Shown here: one piece after another, positions 14,139 through 15,722 of the stretch
Layout: the number at the start of each line of letters is the position of its first letter
How positions within the stretch are numbered: the first letter of the stretch is position 1
Source: DAIUCA01 sp964613675
GTDB lineage: Bacteria > Pseudomonadota > Gammaproteobacteria > Competibacterales > Competibacteraceae
Direction of reading: 5' to 3'
NCBI GenBank assembly: GCA_964613675.1
Contig: CAZTIH010000055.1
Coordinates: forward strand, 1 to 15,722
Length of the DNA stretch: 15,722 bases
Position numbers and translations under genes: made by a program
The notes under the pieces: model-generated
Databases searched by the model: none
The model's input: the letters and a program-made list of their open reading frames with translations, nothing else
Told to the model about the DNA's origin: nothing

Positions 14139-15424
14139 TGAGAAAGGCGACGGCGTACAAAGCCCAGCATTAGCAACAATCCCGCAAAGCTCACCCACCA
14201 CGGCAACAGCACCAGCGCTTCCCCAAACGCGCTATCGGGACGGGCGGGGTCGCTAAACTGGTGAAGGGCTTCGGCGAATAGAAGGCTCACGAAACCGTAG
14301 CCCAAATTGAAGACCAGTCCCTTAAACGACAGCACCGTCGCCCGTTGATGACTCTCGACTTGCTGATTCAGGCCGTTGGAGACGAAGTAATTCAAGGCCG
14401 AAAACGCCGCCGCCAGAATGAGGGCAAAGAGGGCACCCCACAGGGGTAGTTCCAACAGTAGTCCCAGCAGGCCCACCAAAGTGAGTCCGATCAACACCCG
14501 ATATTGTGCGACGACGGTGCCCCCCAAATGACGCATCAGCGGAGCCACCAACAGACCCACCCCCGCCATCAACGCACCCATTACGCCAAAACTCGCGTCG
14601 GGCAGCTCGATAAGACGGAAATAGGCGCTGCTGAATGTCAGAAATAAGCGAATGGCGCTGTCCAAAATCATCCCGCCGAGGATGATGAACAACGCTATGG
14701 GCGTGGACAGAATCCACCATCCCGCCCGTCCGACGCTTCTAAATGCGTCCATCGTATTCAAGTTGCTGACGGCCTCGCGGACGGGTTCGCGCATTCCCCA
14801 CGCCATCATTAGCACTAGAAACGCCGTCAACAGATTGAGATAAATCGGGAAACGCATCGTGGTACTGGCATCGAGTTTCCACGAAAATCCGAGCGATAAT
14901 CCCAGTTTATTCAACAAGTTAGGGTCGTACACCGCGCTACCGATCAACATCGCCAACACCATCGCGATGGACTGCCACACCATGAGTTGTCGCAACAAAT
15001 CGGGCCATTCATCGCGGCGGTCGGCCTGCACAAGGGAGTCATAAACCAAGGATTCGTCGGCGCCACTGGCCATCGCTTCGGCTAACCCACTCAAAATGCG
15101 GTTCACGAGACAAAATCCGAGGAGTAACCATCCCCCGTTTTGGGGGGCGAGACACAATGTCATCATCTCCAGCACCATCAGAACACCCGCCGCAATGACG
15201 AGGGGACGGCGGCCCAAACGATCCGCCAAGACGCCCGACGGCACTTCCGCCCCGACAATAATTAGTGCCCAAAGGAAGTTTAATAAGGTGTACTCAGCGG
15301 CAGTCAGCCCCAAATCGAGAAATAGGACGGCGATCACCGGGTAGTAAAAGCGGGCATTAAACAACACGCGAAATCCAATAAATCGACGGCAGTTCGCGTC
15401 GGCAAGCCCATGAGAAGACGACAT
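14135..15424 (-). CDS. Major facilitator superfamily transporter
   Basis: A 429-residue inner-membrane protein with about 12 predicted helices in two halves, the size and layout of an MFS permease. The loop after helix 2 carries GVLADRLGRRP (64-74), the MFS motif A (G-x3-D-R-x-G-R-R). SGLAEAMASGADESLVYDSL (from 112) is a pattern seen in MFS proteins of the drug/solute efflux type. The substrate cannot be inferred. ATG 15424 has GGATGA a few bases upstream. The gene converges on the unknown membrane protein, with both stops in one TTAA, and diverges from the partial gene at 15457. Confidence 0.88.
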   Translation of the reverse strand: MSSSHGLADANCRRFIGFRVLFNARFYYPVIAVLFLDLGLTAAEYTLLNFLWALIIVGAEVPSGVLADRLGRRPLVIAAGVLMVLEMMTLCLAPQNGGWLLLGFCLVNRILSGLAEAMASGADESLVYDSLVQADRRDEWPDLLRQLMVWQSIAMVLAMLIGSAVYDPNLLNKLGLSLGFSWKLDASTTMRFPIYLNLLTAFLVLMMAWGMREPVREAVSNLNTMDAFRSVGRAGWWILSTPIALFIILGGMILDSAIRLFLTFSSAYFRLIELPDASFGVMGALMAGVGLLVAPLMRHLGGTVVAQYRVLIGLTLVGLLGLLLELPLWGALFALILAAAFSALNYFVSNGLNQQVESHQRATVLSFKGLVFNLGYGFVSLLFAEALHQFSDPARPDSAFGEALVLLPWWVSFAGLLLMLGFVRRRLSH

Positions 15425-15456
15425 AAATCATCCGAAAAGTGGAAAAAATCGCCCCG
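15425..15456. promoter_or_regulatory. Divergent intergenic region between MFS gene and partial gene
   Basis: Only 32 bp separate the two starts (89 bp if the right gene begins at 15514). Promoters for both directions must lie here or inside the opposing genes. I see no convincing -35/-10 pair. Confidence 0.3.
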
Positions 15457-15722
15457 ATGGAAAACCAATCTCTCTTACAATTCCCTTTTTCTTGCGACTG
15501 TGAAGCGATTTTTATGGCGTTATTCCCCCGTGCTATTCCCCTGAAAGCTCCGTTAATTTTGGTCGTCATGGGGATTTCCCTCGCATTACTGGTATTGCTG
15601 CTGTACCTCACCGAATTGGGCTTGTCGGTATTTGAGCGCGTGAGCCAAACGCCCCCGTGGTTTTGGACGATTTACCTTGCCCTCGTGCTCACCGTGTTGG
15701 GGGGGGGAATTGGGGTCAGTTG
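15457..15722 (+). CDS. Partial membrane-protein gene, runs off the window
   Basis: An open frame of 88 codons continues past the window edge. It encodes two hydrophobic segments: LILVVMGISLALLVLLLYL (about 38-56) and WTIYLALVLTVLGGGIGV (about 71-88), joined by a short amphipathic stretch (LGLSVFERVSQTPPWF). This arrangement resembles the N-terminal anchors of some proteobacterial membrane GTPases, but no G motif lies inside the window, so that is only a guess. The start may be ATG 15457 or ATG 15514 (MALFPRAIPL); neither has a strong Shine-Dalgarno. A run of nine G (15699-15707) lies in the coding sequence. Confidence 0.55.
   Translation, partial: MENQSLLQFPFSCDCEAIFMALFPRAIPLKAPLILVVMGISLALLVLLLYLTELGLSVFERVSQTPPWFWTIYLALVLTVLGGGIGVS

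Overview
The window looks like chromosomal DNA of a Gram-negative bacterium, most likely a gammaproteobacterium. It carries genes for heptose and lipid A synthesis (an HldD epimerase and an LpxL/LpxM-type acyltransferase), a periplasmic sulfate-binding protein, and proteobacterial-style genes in tight overlapping arrangements. There are no RNA genes and no intact transposase.

Left end (1-526, minus strand): remains of an integron cassette array. The first codons of one cassette ORF (40 to 1) lie just beyond an attC-like site (116 to 43). That site is fused to the stop codon of a 5'-truncated PstI/BsuBI-family restriction endonuclease (526 to 110). Next, 527-760 is a non-coding junction with a GC-rich hairpin resembling the ends of IS200/IS605-type elements. 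On the plus strand, 761-1786 is a sulfate-binding protein (Sbp), followed by a small alpha/beta hydrolase gene (1824-2339) broken by one in-frame TAG that separates the nucleophile and acid from the catalytic histidine.

Middle (2415-10753, minus strand): a 5' fragment of a DNA methyltransferase (2669 to 2415) begins 7 nt after a complete type I-C CRISPR-Cas operon, transcribed cas3-cas5c-cas8c-cas7-cas4-cas1-cas2. All genes look intact, and cas8c contains a likely internal start for the Cas11c small subunit. Genes overlap or nearly touch, so this is probably one transcript starting upstream of cas3, where a 9-bp inverted repeat brackets the ribosome-binding site. There is no CRISPR array next to either end of the operon. 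The methyltransferase and endonuclease fragments have the same orientation and are probably the two ends of one restriction-modification operon whose middle was replaced by the sbp/hydrolase block.

Right end (10848-15722): an envelope region. hldD (minus) and an acyltransferase gene (plus) diverge from a shared CATG. The acyltransferase overlaps an unrecognised multi-pass membrane protein by ATGA. That gene converges on an MFS transporter gene, the two sharing a TTAA stop. A partial plus-strand membrane-protein gene containing a run of nine G runs off the end.

The main interest is the wreckage around an apparently complete type I-C effector and adaptation operon: no array, a split restriction-modification system, an attC site, and a hydrolase with a single nonsense codon.
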